Positions 51,075 through 60,474 of a stretch of DNA of 64,000 nt are shown here, in pieces. The translations under genes and the position numbers were made by a program. The stretch spans positions 71,259-135,258 of the forward strand of contig CALUCD010000007.1 in the NCBI GenBank assembly GCA_943914465.1, given 5' to 3'. A model generated the notes under the pieces. It did no database searches. It saw only the letters and a list, made by a program, of their open reading frames with translations, and was not told where the DNA came from. Numbering within the stretch: position 1 is the stretch's first letter; every line of letters begins with the position of its first letter. Source of the stretch: an uncultured Corynebacterium sp. (GTDB taxonomy: Bacteria > Actinomycetota > Actinomycetes > Mycobacteriales > Mycobacteriaceae).

Positions 51075-51884
51075 ATGACGAACAACGCGGACGCGCAGGA
51101 ACCCAGCGAGGTTTCCGAGGCTCCTGAGGCTGCCGAGACCCCCAAGACTGATGCCCCGGCCGAAGAGGAGTGGTGGGAAGACAACAGCCTGCCCTGGAAC
51201 TCCAAGCCCACCAAACAAGATTATTGGTGCCTGGGCTGGTTCGGGTTCGCCGGGTTGTTCGGTCTTGCCATGATCCCGCTGCGCGCCTGGCTGCTCGGCC
51301 TTGATCCGCCGCTCATGCTCGCGCTGACTGGCTCGCGCGTTGGTGCTGCCTCAACAGGTGCGCTCGCCGGTGTGGGCCAAGCGCCCCACTGGTTGTTCTA
51401 CCTGCTCATCGGGTCGATTGTGGCGATCAAGTTCAACTGGATCTACTGGTGGGCCGGCAAACTGTGGGGCCGCGGCATCCTCGACGTGCAAGCCTCCAAC
51501 TCGCCGCGCGCTGCGAAGAACATCGCGCGGGTCGAAGGCTGGGCAGTACGCCTTGGGTGGTTGGGCATATTCCTTGCCTACCTGCCCATTCCGCTGCCGA
51601 TCGCGTTTGTGGTGTTCGTGCTTATGGGCATGACCGGGATGCCGCTGTGGAATTTCATTGTGCTCGACTTCATCTCCAAGACCGTGTGGTCATTGCTCTA
51701 CTTCGGGCTGGGTTGGATGATCGGTGAGCCGGTGGTGTTCGTGCTTGAGCAGTACGCGAAGGTGGCCAACTGGATTGCAATTGGGCTGATCGTGCTCATC
51801 TTTGTTGGTACTTACCGCAACCAGTCCAAGAAGGCGAAGATTGAGCGCGCCGGCGTAGGCAATGTGATGAATGCGGGCCAATAG
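51075..51884 (+). CDS. DedA-family membrane protein
   Basis: A 269-residue protein with an acidic disordered N-terminus (residues 1-50), then a DedA/SNARE-associated domain: the GRGILDVQ region, LGWLGIFLAYLPIPLPIAFVVFV and the C-terminal membrane helices (about 230-250). DedA proteins are lipid scramblases or flippases in several bacteria. TAGGTT lies 8 bases before ATG 51075, giving a leaderless start. It does not obviously belong to haem synthesis. Confidence 0.85.
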   Translation: MTNNADAQEPSEVSEAPEAAETPKTDAPAEEEWWEDNSLPWNSKPTKQDYWCLGWFGFAGLFGLAMIPLRAWLLGLDPPLMLALTGSRVGAASTGALAGVGQAPHWLFYLLIGSIVAIKFNWIYWWAGKLWGRGILDVQASNSPRAAKNIARVEGWAVRLGWLGIFLAYLPIPLPIAFVVFVLMGMTGMPLWNFIVLDFISKTVWSLLYFGLGWMIGEPVVFVLEQYAKVANWIAIGLIVLIFVGTYRNQSKKAKIERAGVGNVMNAGQ

Positions 51885-52176
51885 TCGCCTTCGCCCCGCC
51901 GGTTGTTGGCAGAGCTCGTGCGGTTTTGATCGCGCGGTTTTGATCGCGGGCTAGTAGTTTCATCGGCCTGCTAGCCCGGAATGCAGATCCGCGGTTTGCG
52001 GGTCGGGTGCGAGCTGGGGTTTTACCCGCCCGGTTGCATCCTGGGCTAGCGGGACCGACGACACTGCTAGCCCAGGATGCGGAAGAGGCGAGGTGCGTGC
52101 GCCTGCAGGCAGGATCAACCGAGCCGCGCAACCGGGCAGCGGGGGCGCCGGCGGCCATGACCTACACTGGGCAACC
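51885..52176. promoter_or_regulatory. hemL upstream region with repeats
   Basis: 292 bases without a gene. It holds a perfect tandem 14-base repeat CGGTTTTGATCGCG twice (51921-51948), a perfect 15-base inverted repeat (52036-52050 / 52066-52080) and an earlier near-copy of one arm (51970-51984). TACACT (52163-52168) is the hemL -10, so most of the structure lies upstream of hemL transcription. Confidence 0.55.
52036..52080. repeat. 15-base perfect inverted repeat before hemL
   Basis: GCATCCTGGGCTAGC (52036-52050) and its exact complement (52066-52080) around a 15-base loop. The near-copy GCTAGCCCGGAATGC at 51970-51984 could pair with the left arm instead, making two mutually exclusive hairpins. 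No T-run follows. Confidence 0.7.
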
Positions 52177-53541
52177 ATGACTGCCACGCATCCTGACGGC
52201 GAGACACACCTCACCGGCGAGACACACCCCACCACCGCCCGCTCCCGCGCGTTGTTTGAGCGCGCGCAGCAGGTCACCCCAGGGGGTGTGAACTCCCCGG
52301 TGCGAGCCTTCGGGTCGGTCGGCGGCCAGACCCGTTTCATGCACAGCGCCCACGGCAGCACCCTGATTGACGCGGATGGCAACCGCTACGTCGACCTCAT
52401 TAACTCCTGGGGGCCGATGCTCAACGGCCACGCTCACCCGGAGATCTTGGAGGCGGTCCACCGCGCGTTGGATAACGGCCTGAGCTTTGGTACGCCGACG
52501 GAGGCGGAGGTGGAGATCGCGGAGATGATTGTCCAGCGCACGTCGGTGGAGCAGGTGCGCATGGTCAACTCCGGTACGGAGGCGACGATGAGCGCGGTGC
52601 GCCTTGCGCGCGGGTTCACGGGGCGGCCGAAGATTATCAAGTTTGAAGGTTGCTACCACGGCCATGTGGATGCGCTGCTGGCCGCGGCGGGTTCTGGCAT
52701 TGCAACCTTCGCCATCCCTGATTCACCGGGGGTGACGGGCGCGCAGGCGGCGGACACGATTGTGGTGCCGTACAACGACATCGCGGCTGTGCAGGCGACG
52801 TTTGATGAGCACCCGGAGCAGATCGCCGCCATCATCACGGAGGCCGCGGCGGGCAACATGGGTACTGTCGCGCCGCAGAATGACTTCAATCAGAAGCTCA
52901 AAGACCTTGCGCATGCCAATGGCGCGCTGCTCATTATTGACGAGGTGATGACCGGTTTTCGCACCTCCTACCGGGGCTGGTACGGCGTTGATCATGTCGC
53001 AGGGGATCTGACCACGTTTGGCAAAGTCATCTCCGGTGGCCTGCCTGCTGCTGCGTTTGGCGGCAGGCGGGACGTGATGGACCGGCTCGCCCCGAATGGG
53101 CCGGTGTACCAGGCAGGGACACTCTCGGGCAATCCGGTGGCGATGGCGGCGGGCATGGCGTCGTTACGCTTGGCGTCGGAAGATATTTACCCGCAGCTGG
53201 AGCGCAACGCGGATCTGCTCGCGGGCTTGATCTCGCAGGCGCTGACGCGCGAAGGTGTGGCGCACCATATTCAGCGCGCGGCGACGATGCTCTCAGTGCG
53301 TTTCGCGGAAGGCGAGGGGCACAATTTCGCGGACATGCGCGCTGCGGAGACGTTCCGCTATGCACCGTTTTTCCATGCGCTTCTCGACGCGAGCGTCTAC
53401 GCCCCACCCAGCCCGTTTGAAACCTGGTTCGTCTCCACGGCGCTGACTGATGAAGACTTCGGCACGATTGAACAGGCGCTTCGGCCGGCGGCAAAGGCTG
53501 CGGCGAGTGCTGTGGCTGCACCAACGGAGTCGGGCGCATGA
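52177..53541 (+). CDS. hemL: Glutamate-1-semialdehyde 2,1-aminomutase
   Basis: A 454-residue PLP enzyme turning glutamate-1-semialdehyde into 5-aminolevulinate, the product that HemB uses. QQVTPGGVNSPVRAF is the N-terminal signature, the PLP Lys is Lys283 (TTFGKVISGGLPAAAFGG), and IDEVMTGFR and HGHVDALL are family motifs. ATG 52177 follows TACACT by 8 bases, giving a leaderless start; the extension to 52093 is rejected. It overlaps the next gene by four bases. Confidence 0.97.
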   Translation: MTATHPDGETHLTGETHPTTARSRALFERAQQVTPGGVNSPVRAFGSVGGQTRFMHSAHGSTLIDADGNRYVDLINSWGPMLNGHAHPEILEAVHRALDNGLSFGTPTEAEVEIAEMIVQRTSVEQVRMVNSGTEATMSAVRLARGFTGRPKIIKFEGCYHGHVDALLAAAGSGIATFAIPDSPGVTGAQAADTIVVPYNDIAAVQATFDEHPEQIAAIITEAAAGNMGTVAPQNDFNQKLKDLAHANGALLIIDEVMTGFRTSYRGWYGVDHVAGDLTTFGKVISGGLPAAAFGGRRDVMDRLAPNGPVYQAGTLSGNPVAMAAGMASLRLASEDIYPQLERNADLLAGLISQALTREGVAHHIQRAATMLSVRFAEGEGHNFADMRAAETFRYAPFFHALLDASVYAPPSPFETWFVSTALTDEDFGTIEQALRPAAKAAASAVAAPTESGA

Positions 53542-54149
53542 CGGCGGCGGACACCACGATTGTGCACCTGGTGCGCCACGGGGAGGTGTACAACCCGAGA
53601 AAGATTCTCTACGGGCGGATGCCGGGTTACCACCTGAGTTCGCGGGGACGGTCGATGGCCGCGGCGACCGCGAAGTTTTTCGCTGGCAGGGACGTGGCGT
53701 ACCTGGCGGCAAGCCCGCTGGAGCGGGCGCAGGAAACCGCGGAACCGATCGCGGCGGTCACTGGCTGCGAGGTGCACACCTGTGAGGAGATCGTGGAGGC
53801 CGGCAACACCTTCGAAGGCCTGCGCACGAAAGGTTGGCGCAGCCAGTTGTTCAACCCGATCCGCTGGCGGTATATGACGAACCCGGCCAAACCGAGTTGG
53901 GGCGAGCCGTATGAGGAAATCTGGGCCAGGATGCAGGTGGCGCTGCAGCGCGCCCGCGCCCAGGCGGCGGGCCGTGAGGCGGTGCTGGTGAGCCACCAGT
54001 TGCCGATTGTCATGGTCCAACGTGCCGTGCAAGGCAAGCCGCTGCGGCACATGAGCAGGGAGTGCGACTTGGCCAGTGTGACATCACTTGTGTTTGATGG
54101 TGACGATGTTATTGACTGGACGTACTCGACGCCTGCCGCGCACATCTGA
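53538..54149 (+). CDS. Histidine phosphatase family protein
   Basis: A 203-residue phosphatase of the phosphoglycerate-mutase-like superfamily: LVRHGEVYNP (catalytic His and Arg), ASPLERAQETAEP and SHQLPIVMVQRA (second His). Substrate unknown. It overlaps hemL by ATGA and in M. tuberculosis (Rv0525) lies at the same place between hemL and the cytochrome maturation genes. Confidence 0.88.
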   Translation: MTAADTTIVHLVRHGEVYNPRKILYGRMPGYHLSSRGRSMAAATAKFFAGRDVAYLAASPLERAQETAEPIAAVTGCEVHTCEEIVEAGNTFEGLRTKGWRSQLFNPIRWRYMTNPAKPSWGEPYEEIWARMQVALQRARAQAAGREAVLVSHQLPIVMVQRAVQGKPLRHMSRECDLASVTSLVFDGDDVIDWTYSTPAAHI

Positions 54150-54190
54150 TTCCATCTGAGTCCACCACCATTTGAGAGGTCGCCGGAAAT

Positions 54191-54841
54191 ATGCCCCACT
54201 ACCGCGCCATGAGGCGTGACCGTTTCCGCGCCGTCGGGTTTGCCTGCGTGCTACTCACGGCGGCTGGCGGGGTATCGGCGTGCTCGAATTCGGCCATGCG
54301 TGGCGATGACGGCGGCACGTTCGCGTTTCATTCCCCGGGCGGCCAGGTGGAGATTTTTTACGATGAGGCGCAGCGCCGCCCACTTGCTGGTTTTGCGGGT
54401 GAGTCGCTGATGGACCCGGGCGAAGAGATTGCGCTCGACGATTTCGATGGCCAAATTGTTGTGCTCAACGCCTGGGGGCAGTGGTGCGCGCCGTGCCGGG
54501 CGGAAGTGGACGATCTGCAGGAGGTGCACGAGGCGCTTCAGGCCGGCAGCACGCCCACCGGGACCGTGCTCGGCATCAACGTGCGCGATTACAACCCACA
54601 GATCGCTCGTGACTTCGTAGAGGACAGCGGGGTGACCTACCCGTCGATCTATGACCCACCGTTTAAAACGGCAGCCAGCTTGGGCGGGGTGCCCAGTTCG
54701 GTCATCCCCACCACGGTGGTACTTGACGCGCAGCATCGCCCGGCTGCGGTGTTTTTGCGGGAGGTGACCGCGGACGACATTTTGCAGGTCACCTCCGAGC
54801 TTGAAGCTGAGCTTGAATCCGGGCTTGAGAAGGAATCGTAG
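54191..54841 (+). CDS. TlpA/ResA-like thiol-disulfide lipoprotein
   Basis: A 216-residue thioredoxin-fold protein, membrane-anchored outside: the lipobox VSAC places the lipid Cys at 31, and the active site is WCAPC (Cys99, Cys102) in NAWGQWCAPCRAEVDDLQ. IPTTVVLD carries the cis-Pro. It probably reduces the haem-binding Cys pair of apocytochrome c with electrons from CcdA, the next gene. ATG 54191 is weakly spaced from GAGAGG; ATG 54209 is possible. Confidence 0.9.
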   Translation: MPHYRAMRRDRFRAVGFACVLLTAAGGVSACSNSAMRGDDGGTFAFHSPGGQVEIFYDEAQRRPLAGFAGESLMDPGEEIALDDFDGQIVVLNAWGQWCAPCRAEVDDLQEVHEALQAGSTPTGTVLGINVRDYNPQIARDFVEDSGVTYPSIYDPPFKTAASLGGVPSSVIPTTVVLDAQHRPAAVFLREVTADDILQVTSELEAELESGLEKES

Positions 54842-54859
54842 GAAGGCGGGGGAGTGTAC

Positions 54860-55639
54860 ATGCCTGAGGTATTTTCCGGATTAGCAACCGAAGGGCCGCT
54901 GCTTTTGGGCATGTTGGCTGCGGCGCTGGCTGGGCTGGTCTCTTTTGCATCCCCGTGCGTGATTCCCTTGGTGCCGGGCTATATTTCGTATCTGACCGGC
55001 GTGGTCGGCGGGGAGATGACCTTTGACACACACGGCCCGCGCGTGACCAAAAAACAGTGGGCTGTCGCGGGTGCTGCGGCGCTGTTCATCCTCGGGTTCA
55101 CCGCAGTGTTTTTGCTTGCCACAGTGTCGGTGTTCGGGGCGGTCAGTGCTATCGCGCTGAATGCAGACACGCTCATGCGCGTCGGCGGGGTGGTCACCAT
55201 TGTCATGGGCTGCGTGTTCCTCGGCGCCGTTCCCGCTCTGCAGCGCGACACCCGTATGCAGCCGAAGCGTTGGGCAACCTGGCTTGGCGCACCGCTACTC
55301 GGCGGGGTGTTTGCACTCGGGTGGACGCCGTGTTTAAGCCCAACACTCGCGGCGATCATTTCGGTGTCAGTGGGTACGGAAGGATTCACCGCGGTGCGCG
55401 GCATTGTCCTGGTCATCGCGTACTGCCTGGGCCTGGGGCTGCCGTTCATGCTGGTTGCGCTGGGCTCGGCGCAGGCAGTCAAAAGCGTTGATTTCCTGCG
55501 CCGTCACTCGCGCCAGATCCAGATCATCGGCGGTATCGCCATGATCATTGTCGGGGTGTTGCTGCTCACGGGTGTGTGGAACCACTTCATTTCTTGGACC
55601 CGCGAGCTCACCACCGGCTTCGGGGGCACGGTGATCTAG
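54860..55639 (+). CDS. ccdA: Cytochrome c biogenesis protein CcdA
   Basis: A 259-residue membrane protein of the CcdA/DsbD core family carrying reducing equivalents across the membrane. About six helices; the redox Cys pair is in VSFASPCVIPLVPGY and GWTPCLSPT. It follows the TlpA-like gene after 18 bases; ATG 54860 is chosen, with GTG 54854 in frame just before. Its TAG stop overlaps the resB start. Confidence 0.94.
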   Translation: MPEVFSGLATEGPLLLGMLAAALAGLVSFASPCVIPLVPGYISYLTGVVGGEMTFDTHGPRVTKKQWAVAGAAALFILGFTAVFLLATVSVFGAVSAIALNADTLMRVGGVVTIVMGCVFLGAVPALQRDTRMQPKRWATWLGAPLLGGVFALGWTPCLSPTLAAIISVSVGTEGFTAVRGIVLVIAYCLGLGLPFMLVALGSAQAVKSVDFLRRHSRQIQIIGGIAMIIVGVLLLTGVWNHFISWTRELTTGFGGTVI

Positions 55640-57360
55640 TGGCTCTACCCGCAACCCCCGCCCGCACAGTGGGGACGTGGCTGCGCCGAGCGTGGCACTG
55701 GTTAACTAGTATGCGCACCGCGCTCATTTTGCTGTTTCTCCTCGCGCTCGCCGCTATTCCGGGGGCGCTTCTTCCGCAGCGCCAGGTCAGCGCTTCGCTT
55801 GTCGACGACTACCTGGCCGCCAATCCCACCATGGGGCCAATCTACGACCGGCTGCAGTTTTTTGACGTGTTCTCGTCCACCTGGTTCGTAGCTATTGTCA
55901 CCCTGCTGATGATTTCCCTGGTCGGCTGCATCATCCCGCGCTCAGTTGACCACTGGCGGGCATACAACACCCCGCCAACACGGGCACCGAAGTACCTGAC
56001 ACGCATGCCGCTGTATGCCGAGGCGGTGGTTGATGGGGATCAGGTAGGCGTCGAAAAGCGTGTGCGCGAGGCGCTTGCCCGCTGGCACACCGCCACGTAT
56101 GAGCCGAGCGAGGACCGTGCGGGGGCGTTTTCGATTTCTGCAGAGCGTGGCTACACACGTGAGCTGATGAACCTGCTATTTCATATCGGGCTTGTCGGCA
56201 TGATCATCGCGTTCGCTGCTGGCCGGATGGTGTTTTATGAAGGCCAGGTCATCGTGGTCACCAACTCCAATTCGCCGTACGCGGTCCCAGTGGAGCGCTC
56301 GCGCGAGTTCTGCAACACCTCACCCGCCAACTTCGACGTGTTCAGGGCTGGTCCGCTTGTGGACGGCACCAAGCTCACCCCGTTTTGCATCGAATCCCAA
56401 AACTTCTACGCCGATTACCTCAACAACGGCCAGGCCGCGGGCTTTACCTCAACGGTGAGCTACACCGACGACCTCACAGCGCCGAAGAGCGAGTGGTCTG
56501 ACTTCACCCTCTCGGTGAACAACCCGCTGCGCATCGGCGGCGACCGGGTGTACCTGCAAGGCCACGGCTTCGCCCCGCAGATCACAGTCACCTGGCCCAA
56601 CGGGGAGTCACGCACGCAGCTCATCCAGTTTCGCCCCACCGATGTCATGACGTTTCTGTCCTCTGGCGTGATGCGCTTTGACCCCCCGGCGGGCATGTAC
56701 CCAGACCTACAAGACCGGCGGGCAAACCAACTCGCCATCGAAGGGGTGTTCGCGCCAACCGCACAGTGGAGCGGACTGAACAACGACACGCTCGCGTCGT
56801 CGTTCCCCGCGATGCAAGATCCAGCAATGGCGGTGGAGCTCTACGTCGGCGACGCAGGCCTTGACACCGGTCGCCCACAAAACATTTTCGTGCTTGACCA
56901 GCAACTCATTGCCGACGGTCGATTGCGCAAAGTCGAGCGGCTCAACCTGGAACCGGGTGAGGAAGTCAGCGTTGACACCGGCGATGGGGGGCCGGTGAGC
57001 GTGCGTTTCGACGGTGCCGCTGAGTACGCCAACTACCAAATCTCCCGCGACCCTGTCCAAGTCTGGATGCTCGCCGCAACAGCAGTGATGCTGGCCTCGC
57101 TCGCAGCCTCACTGGCAATCAAACGCCGCCGTGTGTGGGTACGCATCACGCCGGCAGAGGGTGCAGCCGACGGCGCTGCGGTGAGTGCCGGTACCACGAG
57201 CGCGGCAAGCCGGGTTGAAATCGCAGGCCTCGCCCGCACGGACCGCGCCGGGTGGAGTGGTGAGTTCAATGAGATCGCCGCTGCAATCTTGGCAGCGAGT
57301 GCAGGCCGCGCGGATGCAACATCCCCGACCGTGGATGACTTCGACGAACCGGATCTCTAA
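55639..57360 (+). CDS. resB: Cytochrome c biogenesis protein ResB
   Basis: A 573-residue system II component that with CcsB delivers haem to apocytochrome c. Helices at about 24-43, 80-100 and 180-200, a large extracytoplasmic domain (200-475) and a last helix near 478-497, followed by an Ala/Thr-rich cytoplasmic tail. GTG 55639 overlaps the ccdA stop; the frame back to 55576 is an overlap artefact. LFHIGLVGMIIAFAAGRM carries a His that may contact haem. Confidence 0.93.
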   Translation: MALPATPARTVGTWLRRAWHWLTSMRTALILLFLLALAAIPGALLPQRQVSASLVDDYLAANPTMGPIYDRLQFFDVFSSTWFVAIVTLLMISLVGCIIPRSVDHWRAYNTPPTRAPKYLTRMPLYAEAVVDGDQVGVEKRVREALARWHTATYEPSEDRAGAFSISAERGYTRELMNLLFHIGLVGMIIAFAAGRMVFYEGQVIVVTNSNSPYAVPVERSREFCNTSPANFDVFRAGPLVDGTKLTPFCIESQNFYADYLNNGQAAGFTSTVSYTDDLTAPKSEWSDFTLSVNNPLRIGGDRVYLQGHGFAPQITVTWPNGESRTQLIQFRPTDVMTFLSSGVMRFDPPAGMYPDLQDRRANQLAIEGVFAPTAQWSGLNNDTLASSFPAMQDPAMAVELYVGDAGLDTGRPQNIFVLDQQLIADGRLRKVERLNLEPGEEVSVDTGDGGPVSVRFDGAAEYANYQISRDPVQVWMLAATAVMLASLAASLAIKRRRVWVRITPAEGAADGAAVSAGTTSAASRVEIAGLARTDRAGWSGEFNEIAAAILAASAGRADATSPTVDDFDEPDL

Positions 57361-57401
57361 CTGCTTGGTTCGGATGTTGACGGTGAGGTAGGTTAAGCAG
57401 C

Positions 57402-58472
57402 ATGCTCGTGGATCCCTCAATGGCCGCTATTTCGGATTTGACTTTCCGGACGGCGTTCGTGCTCTACATCGTCGCGTTAGTGATGTCGTGCATCTACTAC
57501 AGCCGCCTGCTTGGCGTTGTGGATATGCGCCGCGAGCGCAAAGAGCTGGAATCCCGCGCCGTTGAAGCGGTGACAGACCAGAAGGTCGCCGTCGGGGCTG
57601 GGGTAGGGGCGAGCGTCAGTGCAGGGACCAGCTTCGCACAAGCCGATGACGGTCTTGCGGGCGATACTGTCAGCACGGCCGCACTCGACGCGGAGTATGA
57701 CAAGCGCGTCGCCGCTGCCCGCAGGTGGGCAGGGATGACCCAGGCGTTGGTGTGGTTCGGCATCGTGCTCCACATCGCGGCGTTTGTCACCCGTGGGTTC
57801 GCGGCCCGCCGTTTCCCCCTCGGCAACCTCTATGAGTACCTGCTGCTGATGACGTCGGTGATCATGCTGGTTGCTGCTGTGGTGATCCAGCGTAAAAGCT
57901 GGCATTCCATCTGGCCATGGCTGCTGTTTCCCATGGTCATCGTCATGTTCCTCAACTCCACCGTCTTCCATCTCAAGGCTGCGCCCGTGGTGCCAGCGCT
58001 GCAGTCATATTGGATGCCGGTGCATGTGTCGACGGTGTCGATTGGGGCGTCGATAGGTGTCGTCTCCGGGATTTTCGCTCTGCTGTACCTGCTGCGCATG
58101 TGGCAGCCAAAGGGGCAGGAGCATGGGTTTTTCGGGGCGATTGCTAAACCGCTGCCGAGCGCGCAGATCCTTGACCGCATCACGTATCGCACCGCGATCA
58201 TCACCTTGCCGCTGTTCGGCATGGGGATTGTGTTCGGGGCGATCTGGGCCGAGGTGGCGTGGGGCAGACCCTGGAACTGGGACGCTAAAGAAACTGTCTC
58301 CATGATCACCTGGGTGCTCTACGCCGCCTACCTTCACGCCCGAGCCACTGCCGGGTGGAAGAATGTACGTGCGGCGTGGATCAACGTTTTTGCCCTGTGC
58401 ATGACCGTGTTCAACATGACGTACGTTAACTTTGTCAGTGCGTCGCTGCATTCGTATGCGGGTCTGAACTAG
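57402..58472 (+). CDS. ccsB: Cytochrome c maturation protein CcsB (haem handling)
   Basis: A 356-residue polytopic protein with the tryptophan-rich WWD haem-handling motif (WGRPWNWDAKETVSMITW, near 288-305), conserved His in the helices (LHIAAF, VHVSTV) and about eight helices. It transfers haem to the CxxCH site with ResB. A Val/Gly/Ala-rich soluble loop (about 50-100) interrupts the first helices. ATG 57402 follows TAGGTT by 7 bases, so it has its own leaderless promoter despite the operon-like order. Confidence 0.94.
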   Translation: MLVDPSMAAISDLTFRTAFVLYIVALVMSCIYYSRLLGVVDMRRERKELESRAVEAVTDQKVAVGAGVGASVSAGTSFAQADDGLAGDTVSTAALDAEYDKRVAAARRWAGMTQALVWFGIVLHIAAFVTRGFAARRFPLGNLYEYLLLMTSVIMLVAAVVIQRKSWHSIWPWLLFPMVIVMFLNSTVFHLKAAPVVPALQSYWMPVHVSTVSIGASIGVVSGIFALLYLLRMWQPKGQEHGFFGAIAKPLPSAQILDRITYRTAIITLPLFGMGIVFGAIWAEVAWGRPWNWDAKETVSMITWVLYAAYLHARATAGWKNVRAAWINVFALCMTVFNMTYVNFVSASLHSYAGLN

Positions 58473-58496
58473 TAGGACTAGTAGGCAAACCACACC

Positions 58497-59522
58497 ATGA
58501 AAGTTCTCATCACCGGCGGTGCCGGCTACATCGGTTCAACGATCGCCTCGTGTTGTGCGGACAACGGCATTACACCGGTCATCTTGGACGATTACTCCAC
58601 TGGGCTGCGCCTGTTCGCCCAGCGTTTTGATCACTACGAAGGCGACATCGCCGACGCTGATTTGCTTGCGCAAATCGCTGCGGACCACCCGGACATCAGC
58701 GCGGTGGTGCACTGCGCGGCGCGAATTGTGGTGCCCGAATCGGTTGACCAGCCGCTGGAGTACTACGACAACAACGTCGCCAAATCCATCGCCCTGCTGC
58801 GCTCCTTGGAGCGCGCCGGCATCACTCGCGTCATCTTGAGTTCAACGGCCGCGCTCTATGAGCCCGGCCCGGACTACATGGTTGATGAAGACTGCGCGCT
58901 TGAGCCGCAAAGCCCCTACGCCGCGTCGAAGTTGATGGTGGAGCGCGTGTTGGAAGACGCAGCGCAAGCTGGCATCCTCACCGCGTTGACGCTGCGCTAC
59001 TTCAACCCGATCGGCGCTGACCCGCAGCTGCGCACCGGCCTGCAAAACCCACACCCCACGCATGCGATGGGCAAGATGATCGAGGCGCACACCACCGGCA
59101 CCCCGTTTACCATCACCGGGGTTGATTGGCCGACGCGCGATGGCTCTGGTCTGCGCGATTACGTTCACGTCTGGGACTTAGCTCGGGCGCATGTCGCCGC
59201 GCTCACGCTTTTCGACGACCCCCTCCAACCCCCCTACAACACCATCAACCTTGGCACCGGCCAAGGCACCACAGTCTTCGAGCTCGCCGAGGCATTCGGA
59301 GAGGCAACCGGTACGCCGCTGGAAATTCGGACGGCGCCGACCCGGGAAGGCGACGTGGTCGGCTCGGCTGCGCGTATCACGAAGGCTGAGCGGGTCCTTG
59401 GGTGGCAGCCGCAGCGCTCCGTCGCCGACGGGGTGCGAGATGCCCTGCTGTGGGCGGAGAAACTGCCCTCAGTTCTTGAAGACGAGGCGGCACTGCGCGC
59501 CAGCCTCAATCGTGGGGCGTAG
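58497..59522 (+). CDS. galE: UDP-glucose 4-epimerase
   Basis: A 341-residue extended SDR enzyme interconverting UDP-glucose and UDP-galactose, the precursor of galactan. VLITGGAGYIGS is the NAD site, SSTAALY and SPYAASKLMVERV carry the catalytic Ser and YxxxK, and GSGLRDYVHVWDLARAH is the GalE signature. ATG 58497 lies just after a tandem ACTAGTAGG repeat (58468-58485). The stop overlaps the following HTH gene. Confidence 0.94.
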   Translation: MKVLITGGAGYIGSTIASCCADNGITPVILDDYSTGLRLFAQRFDHYEGDIADADLLAQIAADHPDISAVVHCAARIVVPESVDQPLEYYDNNVAKSIALLRSLERAGITRVILSSTAALYEPGPDYMVDEDCALEPQSPYAASKLMVERVLEDAAQAGILTALTLRYFNPIGADPQLRTGLQNPHPTHAMGKMIEAHTTGTPFTITGVDWPTRDGSGLRDYVHVWDLARAHVAALTLFDDPLQPPYNTINLGTGQGTTVFELAEAFGEATGTPLEIRTAPTREGDVVGSAARITKAERVLGWQPQRSVADGVRDALLWAEKLPSVLEDEAALRASLNRGA

Positions 59523-59779
59523 TGTCAGGCCCGCGCAATAAACAGGGCAAACCCGCCAGTTCTGACCCTGCCCTCCTTGCGTTCGGGGAACAAATCGCGG
59601 CACGTCGGCGCGACACTGGGCGGCTGCAACAGGAAGTCGCCGAGGCGGCAGGAGTGTCTCGCTCCACGCTGCACACCATTGAGCACGGCGGGGCGGGCGT
59701 GCGCTGGGAGAAAGTCGTCGCCGTTGCCCGCGCGCTGGGGCTTACTATCAGGTTCGACGACGAGCCTGCGCGGGAGTAA
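59522..59779 (+). CDS. XRE-family HTH regulator, short
   Basis: An 85-residue protein that is almost only a Cro/C1-type helix-turn-helix: GEQIAARRRDTGRLQQEVAEAAGVSRSTLHTIEHG, with the wing-like end LGLTIRFDDEPARE. No ligand domain. GTG 59522 overlaps the galE stop (TAGTG), so it is probably cotranslated. HipB-like antitoxins share this size, but no toxin partner is adjacent. Confidence 0.82.
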   Translation: MSGPRNKQGKPASSDPALLAFGEQIAARRRDTGRLQQEVAEAAGVSRSTLHTIEHGGAGVRWEKVVAVARALGLTIRFDDEPARE

Positions 59780-59813
59780 AGCGGCTGGGTGAGGGGGACG
59801 CCGACAAGCGTGC

Positions 59814-60074
59814 TTACAGCCCCTCCTCCCGCCGGCGGCGTCGTTCTTCTTCCTCGCGGGCTCTGCGCTCCGCCTCCTCGCGCGCCCGGCGTTCTTTGAA
59901 CCGGTTCTTTTCAATGTTCCAGAGAAATTCTTCATCATCATCTGGCCCTTTGATCTCAGGGCGCTGCTGGTTCTGGGTGATGCTGCCGTAGCGCTCGTTG
60001 GAGCCAGGGCCGAACGCGCGCCACAGCAAATAGGCGGCGAGAATGACCAGAGCGAGGAGTAGAAGCCTTCCCAT
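59814..60074 (-). CDS. Single-helix membrane protein with charged coiled tail
   Basis: An 86-residue protein: membrane helix at residues 2-20 (GRLLLLALVILAAYLLW), then a soluble part ending in a strongly charged Arg/Glu helix (ERRAREEAERRAREEEERR). Function unknown. ATG 60074 has TATGTT 7 bases upstream, giving a leaderless start; the longer frame to 60086 is rejected. It is divergent from the DUF4229 gene 40 bases away. Confidence 0.72.
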   Translation of the reverse strand: MGRLLLLALVILAAYLLWRAFGPGSNERYGSITQNQQRPEIKGPDDDEEFLWNIEKNRFKERRAREEAERRAREEEERRRRREEGL

Positions 60075-60114
60075 GACTACCAACATACTTGGTCACTCGT
60101 TAGGGTAAGTAAGC

Positions 60115-60474
60115 GTGAGTGAGCAGATACCACGGATCCCGCAGACCCCGCAAGGCTTGGACAGCCGCGGCGCGAGTGCCCCGCAGGTTGACTCGCAGGC
60201 GCGCAAGCGAGCGAATAAAGCTGCCGCGATTTACGGTCTGTACCGGTTGGTGCTGTTCATCGTATTGACGGTGGTGATCCAGGCAGTGGCCGTCCTCATC
60301 GGTGCGCCGGTGCCGCTGATCATGTCAGCGCTTTTGGCCTTGATTGTGGCGTTCCCGCTATCCATGCTGATCTTTACCAAGCAGCGCGTTGCAGCCACCG
60401 AAGCGCTTGCGCAGTGGAAGGCGCAGCGCAGCGCGCGCAAAGCGTGGATCGAAGGCGAGCTGGCCCAGCGCTAG
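60115..60474 (+). CDS. DUF4229 family membrane protein
   Basis: A 119-residue protein with two helices at about 43-62 and 66-86, a polar N-terminus and a basic C-terminus (AQWKAQRSARKAWIEGELAQR). Matches the DUF4229 family, common next to menA in Corynebacteriales; function unknown. GTG 60115 follows TAGGGT by 8 bases, giving a leaderless start. Its end overlaps the converging AEC gene by four bases. Confidence 0.82.
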   Translation: MSEQIPRIPQTPQGLDSRGASAPQVDSQARKRANKAAAIYGLYRLVLFIVLTVVIQAVAVLIGAPVPLIMSALLALIVAFPLSMLIFTKQRVAATEALAQWKAQRSARKAWIEGELAQR

